Positions 1 to 7,684 of a stretch of 64,000 bases of DNA are shown piece after piece. The stretch lies in contig NZ_CP077087.1 in the NCBI RefSeq assembly GCF_014268495.2, positions 1,739,501 to 1,803,500 of the forward strand. The letters run 5' to 3'. Each line of letters starts with the position of its first letter. The stretch's first letter is position 1. Origin of the DNA: Pseudomonas monsensis (GTDB lineage Bacteria; Pseudomonadota; Gammaproteobacteria; Pseudomonadales; Pseudomonadaceae). The notes beneath the pieces were generated by a model that saw nothing but the letters and a program-made list of their open reading frames with translations, had not been told where the DNA came from and did no database searches. The translations under genes and the position numbers were made by a program.

Positions 1-82
1 GCCAGCTCCCACAGTGTCCGAGTTGAGCGCCAAATGGGTGATCGACACAGAACCTGTGGGAGCTGGCTTGCCAGCGATGAAG
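1..82. repeat. REP pair (left arm cut by window edge)
   Basis: Two facing copies of the Pseudomonas REP sequence. One is the short arm at 1-14 reading gccagctcccacag; the other is at 53-82 and contains gtgggagctggcttgccagcg. The arms are reverse complements, so the transcript could fold into a large hairpin. The outer part of the left arm lies outside the window. Confidence 0.8.
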
Positions 83-170
83 TCAACTCGGTAGTAGCCG
101 GTTGTTACCCGCCCGAACGGATAAGGTCTACCTTGAATACTCCCAGGCATTTCCCAGAGGAGTCCTCCCC

Positions 171-752
171 ATGGCCGCGAAAAAAATTCTGATGCTGGTC
201 GGCGATTACGTCGAAGACTACGAAGTGATGGTGCCGTTCCAGGCCCTGCAAATGGTCGGGCATACCGTGCACGCCGTGTGCCCGGACAAAGCCGCCGGCA
301 AGACCGTGCGCACCGCGATCCATGACTTCGAAGGCGATCAGACCTACAGCGAGAAACCCGGTCACCTGTTCGCCCTCAACTTCGACTTTGCCAAGGTCGC
401 CGAAGCCGACTACGACGCCCTGCTGATCCCCGGCGGTCGTGCGCCGGAATACCTGCGCCTGAACGAAAAAGTCCTCGAACTGGTGCGCGCCTTCGACAAG
501 GCCGGCAAGCCGATTGCGGCGGTCTGCCACGGTGCGCAATTGCTGGCGGCGGCGGGCGTTCTCGAAGGGCGCGAGTGCAGCGCCTATCCGGCCTGTGCCC
601 CGGAAGTGCGCCTGGCCGGTGGTACGTACATCGACATCCCGGTGACGGACGGCCACGTTCAAGGCAATCTGGCCACTGCACCGGCCTGGCCGGCGCATCC
701 GAACTGGCTGGCCGGTTTCCTCGGCTTGCTTGGCACCAAAATTACCCTGTAA
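171..752 (+). CDS. DJ-1/PfpI family protein (class I glutamine amidotransferase-like)
   Basis: This encodes a 193-residue cytosolic DJ-1/PfpI protein. The start at 171 follows a GAGGAG ribosome site and gives the usual family N-terminus (KILMLVGDYVEDYE). The nucleophile elbow AVCHGAQ places the conserved cysteine at residue 119 followed by His120, and an acidic residue in the VEDYE segment is the expected partner. Family members act as deglycase/glyoxalase-type stress proteins, chaperones or proteases, and the sequence does not decide which. The downstream ribbon-helix-helix gene starts 13 bases after the stop, so the two are probably co-transcribed. Family is sure, substrate unknown. Confidence 0.9.
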   Translation: MAAKKILMLVGDYVEDYEVMVPFQALQMVGHTVHAVCPDKAAGKTVRTAIHDFEGDQTYSEKPGHLFALNFDFAKVAEADYDALLIPGGRAPEYLRLNEKVLELVRAFDKAGKPIAAVCHGAQLLAAAGVLEGRECSAYPACAPEVRLAGGTYIDIPVTDGHVQGNLATAPAWPAHPNWLAGFLGLLGTKITL

Positions 753-765
753 CGAGGATTCGTCC

Positions 766-1071
766 ATGTGCGAGCTCTACGTCAAGGCCGATCCGATTCT
801 CTACGAATCCCGCTCGCGCTCGCTGCGCATCCGCGGCGTGGTGACGACGCTGCGCCTGGAAAACCAGTTCTGGGACATCCTCAGCGAAATCGCCGAAGTT
901 GACGGCATGACCACCAATCAACTGATCGCCAAGCTGTATGAAGAGGTGATGGACTATCGCGGCGAAGTGGTGAATTTCGCCTCGTTCCTGCGGGTGAGTT
1001 GTACGCGGTATCTGAGTCAGCGGCGGGTGAGTGCGCCGGAGTTGTCGGTGGTGCGGGCGCTGGTGAAATAG
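766..1071 (+). CDS. Ribbon-helix-helix domain protein
   Basis: A 101-residue protein with a basic stretch (SRSRSLRIRGVVTTLRLENQFW) followed by a helical region (LSEIAEVDGMTTNQLIAKLYEEV), the pattern of the RHH_4-type ribbon-helix-helix family common in proteobacteria. RHH proteins usually bind DNA as dimers through an N-terminal beta strand; here TTLRLE is the likely strand. The start at 766 has an ACGAGGA ribosome site. It lies 13 bases after the PfpI gene and probably shares its transcript. Target genes are unknown, and DNA binding is inferred from the family only. Confidence 0.75.
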   Translation: MCELYVKADPILYESRSRSLRIRGVVTTLRLENQFWDILSEIAEVDGMTTNQLIAKLYEEVMDYRGEVVNFASFLRVSCTRYLSQRRVSAPELSVVRALVK

Positions 1072-1150
1072 CCCTGACCGAGTTGACCCCATCGCGGGCA
1101 AACCCCCACAGTTTTCTCTGGTGCTCACAAATTTTGTGTTCGCTGAAGAA

Positions 1151-1180
1151 CCTTGTGGGAGCGAGCTTGCTCGCGAAGGC
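1151..1180. repeat. Single REP sequence
   Basis: One copy of the REP consensus (cttgtgggagcgagcttgct, then cgcgaaggc) lies between the RHH gene and the YegP gene. No facing partner is visible nearby. Confidence 0.75.
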
Positions 1181-1259
1181 GCCGCTTCAGGCGACAGAAG
1201 TCTGAGGCTGGTCTTTACTTCGAAGCGCGGAACCTCTCAACCGCCAAGGAGAATCGAGC

Positions 1260-1604
1260 ATGTCCGGATGGTACGAAGTGAGCAAAAGCAGCAACGGTCA
1301 GTTCAGGTTTGTGCTGAAGGCCGCCAACGCCGAAACCATTCTCACCAGCGAGCTCTACACCACCCGTGCGGCCGCCGATAACGGCATTGCTGCGGTGCAG
1401 ACCAACAGTCCGCTGGACGAGCGCTACGAGAAAAAGACCACCAGGGATGGCCATCCGTACTTCAACCTCAAGGCTGCCAACCATCAGATCATTGGCAGCA
1501 GCGAGTCGTACACCAATGACGCTGCGTGCGCCAAAGGCATCGCCAGCGTCAAGGCCAACGGGCCGAGCAAAACGGTCAAGGACAAGACCTTGCCAGTGCT
1601 CTGA
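1260..1604 (+). CDS. YegP family protein (DUF1508 tandem)
   Basis: A 114-residue protein made of two copies of the DUF1508/YegP fold. The first half has GWYEVSKSSNGQFRFVLKAANAE, the second has YEKKTTRDGHPYFNLKAANHQ, and each is followed by ILTSELY/IIGSSESY and an Ala-rich helix with GIAAV/GIASV. The start at 1260 follows CAAGGAGAA. YegP proteins are small cytosolic proteins of unknown biochemical role, often stress-associated. It appears monocistronic, flanked by REP elements on both sides. Family assignment is firm; function is not known. Confidence 0.88.
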   Translation: MSGWYEVSKSSNGQFRFVLKAANAETILTSELYTTRAAADNGIAAVQTNSPLDERYEKKTTRDGHPYFNLKAANHQIIGSSESYTNDAACAKGIASVKANGPSKTVKDKTLPVL

Positions 1605-1629
1605 ATTCGCTCTCAAATTTCACACAGCT

Positions 1630-1723
1630 CCTGTGGGAGCGGGCTTGCCCGCGATGAGGGCCTATCATTCAGCATTGATGTTGACTGATACACCGCTATC
1701 GCTGGCAAGCCCGCTCCCACAGG
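1630..1723. repeat. REP inverted pair
   Basis: Two facing REP copies, at about 1630-1659 (cctgtgggagcgggcttgcc) and 1697-1723 (its reverse complement). They are separated by about 38 bases and lie between the convergent yegP-like and dapA-like genes, where they could act as a bidirectional terminator. Confidence 0.85.
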
Positions 1724-1740
1724 TAATTGTGTGTGTGAGA

Positions 1741-2622
1741 TCAACGCAGGGTCTCGAGGATCGCTTGCAGCTGACCTCGCCCCGCCTCGCTCAACGCAAA
1801 CACTGGCAAGCGCGGATCGCCAACCTCCAGCCCTGTCTCGCGCAACCCGGCCTTGATCGTCGCCGGTAAACCACCCTTCAAGATGAAGTCCAGCAGCGGC
1901 AACTGGCGGTAGAACAACTCGCGTGCCCGTTCCAGATCACCGGCCAGCGACGCCGCGTATAAATCCAGATTGAGCTGGGGGATCAGGTTCGGTGCGGCGG
2001 TGCACCAACCCTTGGCTCCAGCGGCAAACGCTTCCAGCGCCAGCGGATTGCAGCCGTTGTAGAAGGGCACCTGAGCGTCGCCGAGCAGTTGCAGCTTATG
2101 CATGCGCTGGATGTCGCCGGTGCTCTCCTTGACCATGGTCACGTTTTCCACCTCGTTGACGATGCGCAGAATCAGTTCCACCGACATGTCGGTGCCGCTG
2201 GTGGCCGGGTTGTTGTAGAGCATGATCGGCACGCCGATGCTGTCGCCGATGGCGCGGTAGTGCGCAAGGATTTCCGCTTCGCTGAGCTTCCAGTACGAGG
2301 CTGGCAGCACCATCACCACGTCGGCGCCGTGGGCTTCGGCGAAGCGTGCACGGCGTATGGCTTTGGCGGTGGTCAGGTCGGACACGCTGACGATGGTCGG
2401 CAGCCGTTTGGCCACGTGTTTGATGCTGAACTCGGCAACCTGATCCCACTCGGCGTCGCTCAGGTAGGCGCCTTCGCCGGTGCTGCCCAGCGGGGCGATG
2501 GCGTGGACGCCGCTGTCGATCAGGCGATTGATAGACTGGCCGAGCGCCGGCAGGTCGAGGCCTTCACCGTTGGCGCCGAACGGGGTGATGGTGTAGCCGA
2601 TGATGCCGTGAATGTTGGACAT
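1741..2622 (-). CDS. DapA-family lyase (dihydrodipicolinate synthase/N-acetylneuraminate lyase family)
   Basis: A 293-residue class I aldolase of the DapA/NanA superfamily, expected to be a soluble TIM barrel. The Schiff-base lysine is in VTMVKEST (Lys165), the catalytic tyrosine is in LYNNPATSG (Tyr136), and the GSTGE loop that binds the pyruvate carboxylate is present at residues 46-50. It lies 25 bases downstream of the class II aldolase gene on the same strand, and a divergent XRE-cupin regulator precedes both. This suggests a catabolic aldol-cleavage pathway rather than lysine biosynthesis. The substrate cannot be read from the sequence. Confidence 0.88.
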   Translation of the reverse strand: MSNIHGIIGYTITPFGANGEGLDLPALGQSINRLIDSGVHAIAPLGSTGEGAYLSDAEWDQVAEFSIKHVAKRLPTIVSVSDLTTAKAIRRARFAEAHGADVVMVLPASYWKLSEAEILAHYRAIGDSIGVPIMLYNNPATSGTDMSVELILRIVNEVENVTMVKESTGDIQRMHKLQLLGDAQVPFYNGCNPLALEAFAAGAKGWCTAAPNLIPQLNLDLYAASLAGDLERARELFYRQLPLLDFILKGGLPATIKAGLRETGLEVGDPRLPVFALSEAGRGQLQAILETLR

Positions 2623-2647
2623 GATGAGTCTCCGGAAAAAGCTGAAA

Positions 2648-3430
2648 TCAGTTCAGGCAATCGGCGTGCTGGCGCAGGTTCTGCCGGGCGTAATAGTTGA
2701 AAGCGGCGGCGTGGCGTTTGGGTTTCGACACCCAGTCATGGGCCTCGCGGCCCAGCGCCGGAATGATCGGTTTGATGGTGCCGGCCGCCATCGCCAGCAG
2801 TTGCAGCCTGGCGGCGCGTTCGATCAGTTGGGCGATGACACAGGCTTCTTCGATCGTGGTGCCGGTCGACAACTGGCCGTGGTGCGAAAGCAGAATCGCG
2901 CGCTTGTCGCCCAGCGCGCCGGCAATCAGCTCACCTTCTTCATTGCCCACCGGCACGCCCGGCCAACTTTCGAGAAACGCGCAGTCGTCGTACAGCGGGC
3001 ACAGGTCCATGTGGGAAATCTGCAGCGGCACTTCCAGCATCGACAGCGCGGCAATGTGCGCCGGGTGGGTGTGGATGATGCAGTTCACGTCTGGCCGGGC
3101 GCGGTACACCCAGCTGTGGAAACGGTTGGCCGGGTTGGCCATGCCGTGCCCTTCGAGGACTTCCAGGTCTTCATTGACCAGCAGCAGATTGCTCGCGGTG
3201 ATTTCATCGAACCCCAGGCCCAGTTGCTGAGTGTAATAGGTGCCGGGCTGTGGACCACGGGCGGTGATTTGTCCGGCCAGACCGGAGTCGTGGCCATTCT
3301 CGAATAGAATCCGGCAGGTCAGTGCCAGCTTTTGCCGGTCAGTCCACGTATTATCAGCCAGGCTTTTTTGCATCTGGGTCAGCGCTTGCTTGACCAGTTG
3401 TTCTTTGGGTAGTGCTAATGTCTTGGCCAT
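2648..3430 (-). CDS. Class II aldolase/adducin family protein
   Basis: A 260-residue zinc-dependent class II aldolase (fuculose-phosphate aldolase/adducin fold). Zinc-ligand motifs are visible as HTHPAH (His120, His122) and LSHHG (His183/184), with DSGLAGQIT near the N-terminus as the usual sugar-binding segment. The start at 3430 (MAKTLALPKEQ) has an AAAGGA ribosome site; a frame 17 codons longer would run into the operator. It is the first gene of a two-gene unit with the DapA-like lyase and is divergent from the XRE-cupin regulator. Substrate is unknown. Confidence 0.88.
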   Translation of the reverse strand: MAKTLALPKEQLVKQALTQMQKSLADNTWTDRQKLALTCRILFENGHDSGLAGQITARGPQPGTYYTQQLGLGFDEITASNLLLVNEDLEVLEGHGMANPANRFHSWVYRARPDVNCIIHTHPAHIAALSMLEVPLQISHMDLCPLYDDCAFLESWPGVPVGNEEGELIAGALGDKRAILLSHHGQLSTGTTIEEACVIAQLIERAARLQLLAMAAGTIKPIIPALGREAHDWVSKPKRHAAAFNYYARQNLRQHADCLN

Positions 3431-3455
3431 GTGTGTGTCCTTTGGGTGAGAGCAA

Positions 3456-3491
3456 ATGACACGAAAGAGGCTATATGACACAAAGTGTCAT
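3456..3491. promoter_or_regulatory. Operator between aldolase operon and XRE-cupin gene
   Basis: The palindrome ATGACAC-AAA-GTGTCAT lies at 3475-3491. A further direct half-site ATGACAC is at 3456-3462, 19 bases upstream on the same face, and a TGACACTT sequence occurs just inside the regulator gene near 3577. Position between two divergent genes, one encoding an HTH regulator, makes autoregulatory binding likely. Confidence 0.65.
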
Positions 3492-3536
3492 TGGCAAGTA
3501 TAAATCGTCGCTTCCTTGCTGGAATAACCGCTGCGC

Positions 3537-4079
3537 ATGTCTATCCGTTTGAAATTATTGAGAAAAAAACTTGGGGTGACACTTGAGGCGCTGGCCGAAA
3601 AATCCGGCATGACCAAGAGTTACCTGTCAAAAGTCGAGCGCGGGTTGAACACGCCGTCGATCGCTGCCGCGCTGAAACTGGCGAAAGCGCTGAACGTGAA
3701 GGTCGAGGAATTGTTCTCCGAGGACAGCGTCAGCCTCGACAGCTACAGCCTGGTGCGCAGCCACGAACGCCAGTCCCTCGCGGCCAACGATCAGAGCCCC
3801 GGGTATGCGGTGCTGGCGCATCAGGTCAGCGAACGCAACCTGCTGCCGTTCATCATTTACCCGGCGAAGGAATTCACCGACAAGACCTTCAAGGAGCATG
3901 TGGGCGAGGAGTTTCTGTTCGTCCACGAAGGGCAGGTGGAAGTCGATTTCATGAACGAGAAGGTGCTGCTCGAGCGTGGCGATGCGCTGCACTTCAATGC
4001 ACAGAAGCCACACCGGATCCGCTCGGTGGGCGAGGTGCAGGCGCAGTTGCTGGTGGTGGTGCACAGCACCGAAGAATGA
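3537..4079 (+). CDS. XRE-family regulator with C-terminal cupin
   Basis: A 180-residue transcription factor. Residues 1-60 form an XRE helix-turn-helix (LRKKLGVTLEALAEKSGMTKSYLSK). Residues about 100-175 form a cupin barrel with EHVGEEFLFVHEGQVEV and LERGDALHFNAQKPHRI, the usual ligand-sensing half. It is transcribed divergently from the class II aldolase/DapA-like operon, with an inverted repeat between them, so it very likely controls that operon in response to a small metabolite. Regulators of this architecture act as repressors or activators of amino-acid, polyamine or sugar catabolism. Direction of control is not visible. Confidence 0.9.
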   Translation: MSIRLKLLRKKLGVTLEALAEKSGMTKSYLSKVERGLNTPSIAAALKLAKALNVKVEELFSEDSVSLDSYSLVRSHERQSLAANDQSPGYAVLAHQVSERNLLPFIIYPAKEFTDKTFKEHVGEEFLFVHEGQVEVDFMNEKVLLERGDALHFNAQKPHRIRSVGEVQAQLLVVVHSTEE

Positions 4080-4094
4080 GTTGATTGGGCTAAA

Positions 4095-4166
4095 GCTATC
4101 GCGAGCTGGCTCACTCCTACAGTTGAAATGCGATCCCTTGTAGAAGTGAGCCTGCTCGCGATGGCG
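4095..4166. repeat. REP inverted pair (variant)
   Basis: Two facing copies of a variant REP, gctatcgcgagctggctcac at the left and gtgagcctgctcgcgatggc at the right, separated by about 10 bases. They lie between the convergent XRE-cupin and DUF4917 genes. Confidence 0.75.
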
Positions 4167-4181
4167 TCGGTAGCCTCGCCA

Positions 4182-5201
4182 CTAAACTTCGACTGGCACC
4201 GACAGTTTCGGGCTGCCGAGTGCATGGCTCTTGGCATCAAAAAAACGCAACTCAACGCCCGTGCCCTCGAACACCTTCGCGTAATGCCGCTTCTGATGCT
4301 GAATGAACGCCACACTGCGCGGATAAATCGAGATCGCCACGGTCTTCGGTTTCGCCAACCGCAAGGCGCGCACGATGTGGGCGTCCTGTTCACCCAGGGC
4401 ATGGCCAAAGATGCACAGACTGTCGCCATGCCCCAGCAACTGCTCATAGCAGAACGACAGATAATCCGAACTGCGGATGGTCTTGAGCTTGTCCGCGCTC
4501 GGCCCTTCGTTGACGAACAGCGGCACGTCGTCCAGCGTCTTGATCGTGTTGTTGATCGCAAAACTGCCGAGCAGGGTGCCTTCGGTCGAGGTCAGTTTGC
4601 GCGCAGTGCCGTCCTGATTACGCACCAGGTGCAGACCGCCGTGCAGGTACAGCAGGCGCGGCTTTTCACTGCTGCTTTCGCTCAGGTCGAAACTGGCATC
4701 GGGGCCGTTGAACAGGTCGTCTATGGCCTCATTGTTGTGTTGCAGCGCCCAGTAATTGAGCAAGTCGTAGTTGGTGGTGAACACCGTGCGATAACGCGCC
4801 AGTTCTTCGTTGAGCGTCGCCAGGGTTGAGGCCTGCACCAGCCGCCACGGAATGTGCACCGCGTGCACGGTATTGATCAGCGCTTCCTTGATCGCGTAGT
4901 AGCGGTTGCGCGGTGCCGCCGAGCTGACGGCCAGCGCCTTGTTCACCCGGCTGGTGGTTTTCAGCGCGCCGAGTACCTGCTCGAAGCTGCGCGTCTGCAT
5001 CGCGTCGAACACGCTCAGTTCCGACGGGCTCAGCGGTTTCTCTTCCACGCTGCGGGCGTTTTCGAACAGCGAGTCGTAGCCGAAGTCGTCCCACACCGCG
5101 CGGCTGGCACCGTTGCCCACCAGCAAGCCTGTGAAGTCGTTGGTGGCGCGCAGGGCGTTCCAGTCTTCGAGGGTCGCGTCGACATCCAGAAAATCGCTCA
5201 T
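4182..5201 (-). CDS. DUF4917 family protein, SIR2-like
   Basis: A 339-residue cytosolic protein. It opens with MSDFLDVDATLEDWNAL and contains GLLVGNGASRAVWDDFGY, VFTTNYDLLNYW, LLYLHGGLHL and SLCIFGHALGEQD. The order GNGAS, TTNYD, LHG, FGHALGEQD is typical of SIR2-like NAD-binding domains found in several prokaryotic defence proteins. DUF4917 itself is a common Pseudomonas protein of unknown role. The start at 5201 is chosen for the family-like N-terminus; 5213 is an alternative and neither has a strong ribosome site. It is a single gene, divergent from the alcohol dehydrogenase. Confidence 0.75.
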   Translation of the reverse strand: MSDFLDVDATLEDWNALRATNDFTGLLVGNGASRAVWDDFGYDSLFENARSVEEKPLSPSELSVFDAMQTRSFEQVLGALKTTSRVNKALAVSSAAPRNRYYAIKEALINTVHAVHIPWRLVQASTLATLNEELARYRTVFTTNYDLLNYWALQHNNEAIDDLFNGPDASFDLSESSSEKPRLLYLHGGLHLVRNQDGTARKLTSTEGTLLGSFAINNTIKTLDDVPLFVNEGPSADKLKTIRSSDYLSFCYEQLLGHGDSLCIFGHALGEQDAHIVRALRLAKPKTVAISIYPRSVAFIQHQKRHYAKVFEGTGVELRFFDAKSHALGSPKLSVPVEV

Positions 5202-5284
5202 TGCTTGGCACATCTCAAAACTTAGGGGCTGATGGGCGGCGACTTTATCACGAGCGGGCATTGAGCCAGATCAACATCGGCCGT

Positions 5285-5296
5285 GACCGATCGGTC
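5285..5296. promoter_or_regulatory. 12-bp perfect palindrome, possible operator
   Basis: GACCGATCGGTC is a perfect 12-base palindrome in the divergent region between the DUF4917 gene and the alcohol dehydrogenase gene. Symmetric sites of this kind suit TetR-type regulators, but no such regulator gene is adjacent. Confidence 0.4.
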
Positions 5297-5355
5297 GATC
5301 CTGTGCACATCCGCCGTATCGGAGCAGTCGATTCGGCCTCAGTCAGGAGACGCGC

Positions 5356-6504
5356 ATGAGCAGCACATTTTTCATTCCGGCCGTAAACATCATGGGCAAC
5401 GGATGCCTCGACGAGGCCATGATTGCGATTCGCAATTACGGTTTCCGCAAGGCGCTGATCGTCACTGACGCGGGGCTGGCCAAGGCCGGTGTGGCGACGA
5501 TGGTCGCCGAAAAACTGGCGATGCAGGACATCGACTCGGTGATCTTCGACGGCGCCAAACCGAACCCGAGCATCGCTAACGTCGAGTCCGGGCTGGCGCT
5601 GCTCAAGGAAAGTCGCTGCGATTTCGTTGTATCGCTGGGCGGCGGTTCGCCGCACGACTGCGCCAAGGGCATCGCCCTGTGTGCGACCAACGGCGGGCAG
5701 ATCCGCGACTACGAAGGCGTCGACCAATCGAGCAAGCCGCAACTGCCGCTGATCGCCATCAACACCACCGCCGGCACGGCCAGTGAGATGACCCGCTTTT
5801 GCATCATCACTGACGAATCGCGTCACGTGAAAATGGCCATCGTCGACCGTAACGTCACACCGCTGCTGTCGGTCAACGACCCTGAACTGATGGTCGCCAT
5901 GCCCAAAGGCCTGACTGCCGCCACCGGCATGGACGCCTTGACCCACGCCATCGAAGCCTACGTGTCGACCGCCGCCAACCCGATCACCGACGCCTGCGCG
6001 CTGAAGGCCATGACCCTGATCAGCAACAATCTGCGCCTGGCCGTGCGCGACGGCAGTGACCTCGCCGCGCGGGAGAACATGGCGTATGCACAGTTCCTTG
6101 CCGGCATGGCCTTCAACAATGCGTCCCTCGGCTATGTGCACGCGATGGCGCATCAATTGGGCGGTTTCTACGACTTGCCTCACGGTGTGTGCAACGCCGT
6201 GCTGCTGCCCCACGTGCAGACGTTCAATGCGCTGGTGTGTGCCGATCGTCTGACCGATGTTGCCCATGCCATGGGCGCGGACATTCGCGGCTTCAGCCCG
6301 GAGGAGGGCGCGCAAGCGGCGATCAACGCGATCCGTTGCCTGGCCAGAGATGTCGATATTCCAGGTGGCCTGCGTGAGCTCGGCGCCAAACTCAACGACA
6401 TTCCGGTGCTTGCCACCAATGCCTTGAAAGACGCATGTGGCCTGACCAACCCGCGGGCGGCGGATCAGCGGCAGATCGAGGAAATTTTCCGCAACGCGTT
6501 TTGA
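5356..6504 (+). CDS. yiaY: Iron-containing alcohol dehydrogenase (YiaY-like)
   Basis: A 382-residue group III (iron-containing) alcohol dehydrogenase. The NAD-binding segment is LGGGSPHDCAKGIAL, followed by INTTAGTASEMTRFCIITD. The metal-binding residues are in GMDALTHAIEAY and HAMAHQLGGFYDLPHGVCNAVLLPH. Length and motifs match the YiaY/FucO branch (propanediol oxidoreductase or L-threonine dehydrogenase type). A ribosome site (GTCAGGAG) precedes the ATG at 5356. It is monocistronic as far as can be seen. The symbol reflects the closest family branch; the physiological alcohol is not determined. Confidence 0.85.
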   Translation: MSSTFFIPAVNIMGNGCLDEAMIAIRNYGFRKALIVTDAGLAKAGVATMVAEKLAMQDIDSVIFDGAKPNPSIANVESGLALLKESRCDFVVSLGGGSPHDCAKGIALCATNGGQIRDYEGVDQSSKPQLPLIAINTTAGTASEMTRFCIITDESRHVKMAIVDRNVTPLLSVNDPELMVAMPKGLTAATGMDALTHAIEAYVSTAANPITDACALKAMTLISNNLRLAVRDGSDLAARENMAYAQFLAGMAFNNASLGYVHAMAHQLGGFYDLPHGVCNAVLLPHVQTFNALVCADRLTDVAHAMGADIRGFSPEEGAQAAINAIRCLARDVDIPGGLRELGAKLNDIPVLATNALKDACGLTNPRAADQRQIEEIFRNAF

Positions 6505-6747
6505 GTCGGTAGCGTGCCGATCTTGATGAGCTGACCTGACTGCCCCCTTCGCGAGCAAGCCCGCTCCCGCATTGGATCTGTGTTGTTTGCAAATCCCCCG
6601 GGAAGTGGGCTTGCTCGTGAAGACGGCTTCGCCAACACCACAAAATCAAGGATTCTCACATCGGCCAACAGCCACCACATTCCTCTCGCCCCCGCCAATC
6701 TGAATCAACACCCCCCCCCCTCCAGTGGAGCAACGTCTCCAACACGT
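6505..6747. other. Intergenic stretch with degenerate REP pair and a C10 tract
   Basis: Downstream of the alcohol dehydrogenase gene there is an imperfect REP pair at 6548-6626 (ttcgcgagcaagcccgctcc, then gtgggcttgctcgtgaag). A run of ten C residues follows at 6711-6720. I see no gene here; the long open frame that crosses it is REP-derived. Confidence 0.65.
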
Positions 6748-6849
6748 GTGGCACGCGTGCGTGAGAGCGAGCGGCGGGCATGGATCGTGGTGCCGTCGCC
6801 GTTGGAGATATCGTCGTTCACGTTCGTGCTGACGTGGCACAAGCGTTGA
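6748..6849 (+). pseudogene. Possible LysR-family regulator remnant (C-terminal tail)
   Basis: The frame reads VARVRESERRAWIVVPSPLEI then SSFTFVLTWHKR and stops. The end resembles the last strand of LysR substrate-binding domains (typically a PLEIP..F..L.WH.R pattern). Nothing upstream in frame resembles a LysR domain, and the usual residues after WH.R are missing, so this would be a decayed 3' fragment. The match is by pattern only and short, so it may be chance. Confidence 0.3.
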
Positions 6850-6914
6850 ACGGCTTGAATCGCAGGATTGAGGAGGGGATAGTGCGCGGCTGAAACATTA
6901 TCAAGGAGCGGGAA

Positions 6915-7649
6915 GTGCCAGTGAAGTCTGGATGGATCGGCTGCTTAGCGCTGTGTGGAGGGTTGATCACGGAAGCTGCGTTGGCGGAATGTCTGCCTCC
7001 GCAGCAAGGGGATGTTGCAGGGTATTCGGTCTGTAAGGAATGGCCGGCGTATCCAGGCCAGACCCTGAACGCCGCGACGAAGCTTGAGTCGGATGGCACC
7101 GCCGGAAATGACGATACCAGCGGGACTTACGATCTTGTGGTCTCGATCAGGTCGAGTACAGATAACGAGATGCTGGCCGATTACTACAAGCGATCTGCTT
7201 TTGTCTCCGATGCCATTGCCTTGCAGGGGCTGGAACTCGACACGGCGCGCTACAAACTCAGCCCTGAGCTTCGGGCGTTTGGTGTGCGGGTCAGTTTCAA
7301 AGGTTCTTCGCGCGTCAATCCTATGGATGAAACGTGGCTGACCCTCTATGTCAAAGAGGGCAGGCATCTGCGCCCGGTGCTGGATCGGTTGGTGGTTTAC
7401 GGTTTCAGTGGTGAGTGGGACGGCAACTGCGCCGGCGAGCGTGCAACCACGGTTCGCACCCTCGAAATGGCTAAAACCAGCTCTCACGGCTATGCCGACC
7501 TCATCGTCAAGTCCGTCACAACGGGCGTGGCTGGCGAGGGAACCGCCGAAACCTGCGAGCTGAAAACGACGACCAACAAGCCGGTGCTGACCACGCTTCG
7601 CTATGACGGCAAGGCTTACGTCATACCTGCAGATTTCAAGGGCATCTGA
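6915..7649 (+). CDS. Secreted protein of unknown function, copy 1 of a tandem pair
   Basis: A 244-residue protein with an N-terminal signal peptide (hydrophobic IGCLALCGGLITEAALA, likely cleavage after ALA), so periplasmic or exported. The start is GTG at 6915, six bases after AAGGAG. The mature part shares a colinear set of motifs with the next gene: CNVWPAFP/CKEWPAYP, LDTARYKLSPELRAFGVR, LYVKEGRHLRPVLDRLVVY, SHGYADLIVKS, and a C-terminal TLRYDGKAYVIPADFKG. Four cysteines suggest disulfides. I do not recognise the family. It probably forms an operon with copy 2, 35 bases downstream. Confidence 0.8.
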   Translation: MPVKSGWIGCLALCGGLITEAALAECLPPQQGDVAGYSVCKEWPAYPGQTLNAATKLESDGTAGNDDTSGTYDLVVSIRSSTDNEMLADYYKRSAFVSDAIALQGLELDTARYKLSPELRAFGVRVSFKGSSRVNPMDETWLTLYVKEGRHLRPVLDRLVVYGFSGEWDGNCAGERATTVRTLEMAKTSSHGYADLIVKSVTTGVAGEGTAETCELKTTTNKPVLTTLRYDGKAYVIPADFKGI

Positions 7650-7684
7650 CGCGCCCGCAACCCCTCTCTTTTCAAGGAAGAACC

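Noticed and set aside
5248..6558. Long minus-strand open frame of about 436 codons opposite the iron alcohol dehydrogenase
   Set aside because: It lies antisense to a gene with clear motifs, its translation has no recognisable domain, and long antisense frames are common in high-GC DNA.
6711..6720. Run of ten C residues as a possible phase-variation tract
   Set aside because: It is not within or directly before a convincing gene, so slippage would have no obvious target. It could also be a sequencing artefact.
6580..6747. Plus-strand open frame beginning before the poly-C tract
   Set aside because: Its first part is REP sequence and poly-C, with no ribosome site; only the last 34 codons resemble anything and are listed separately as a possible fossil.
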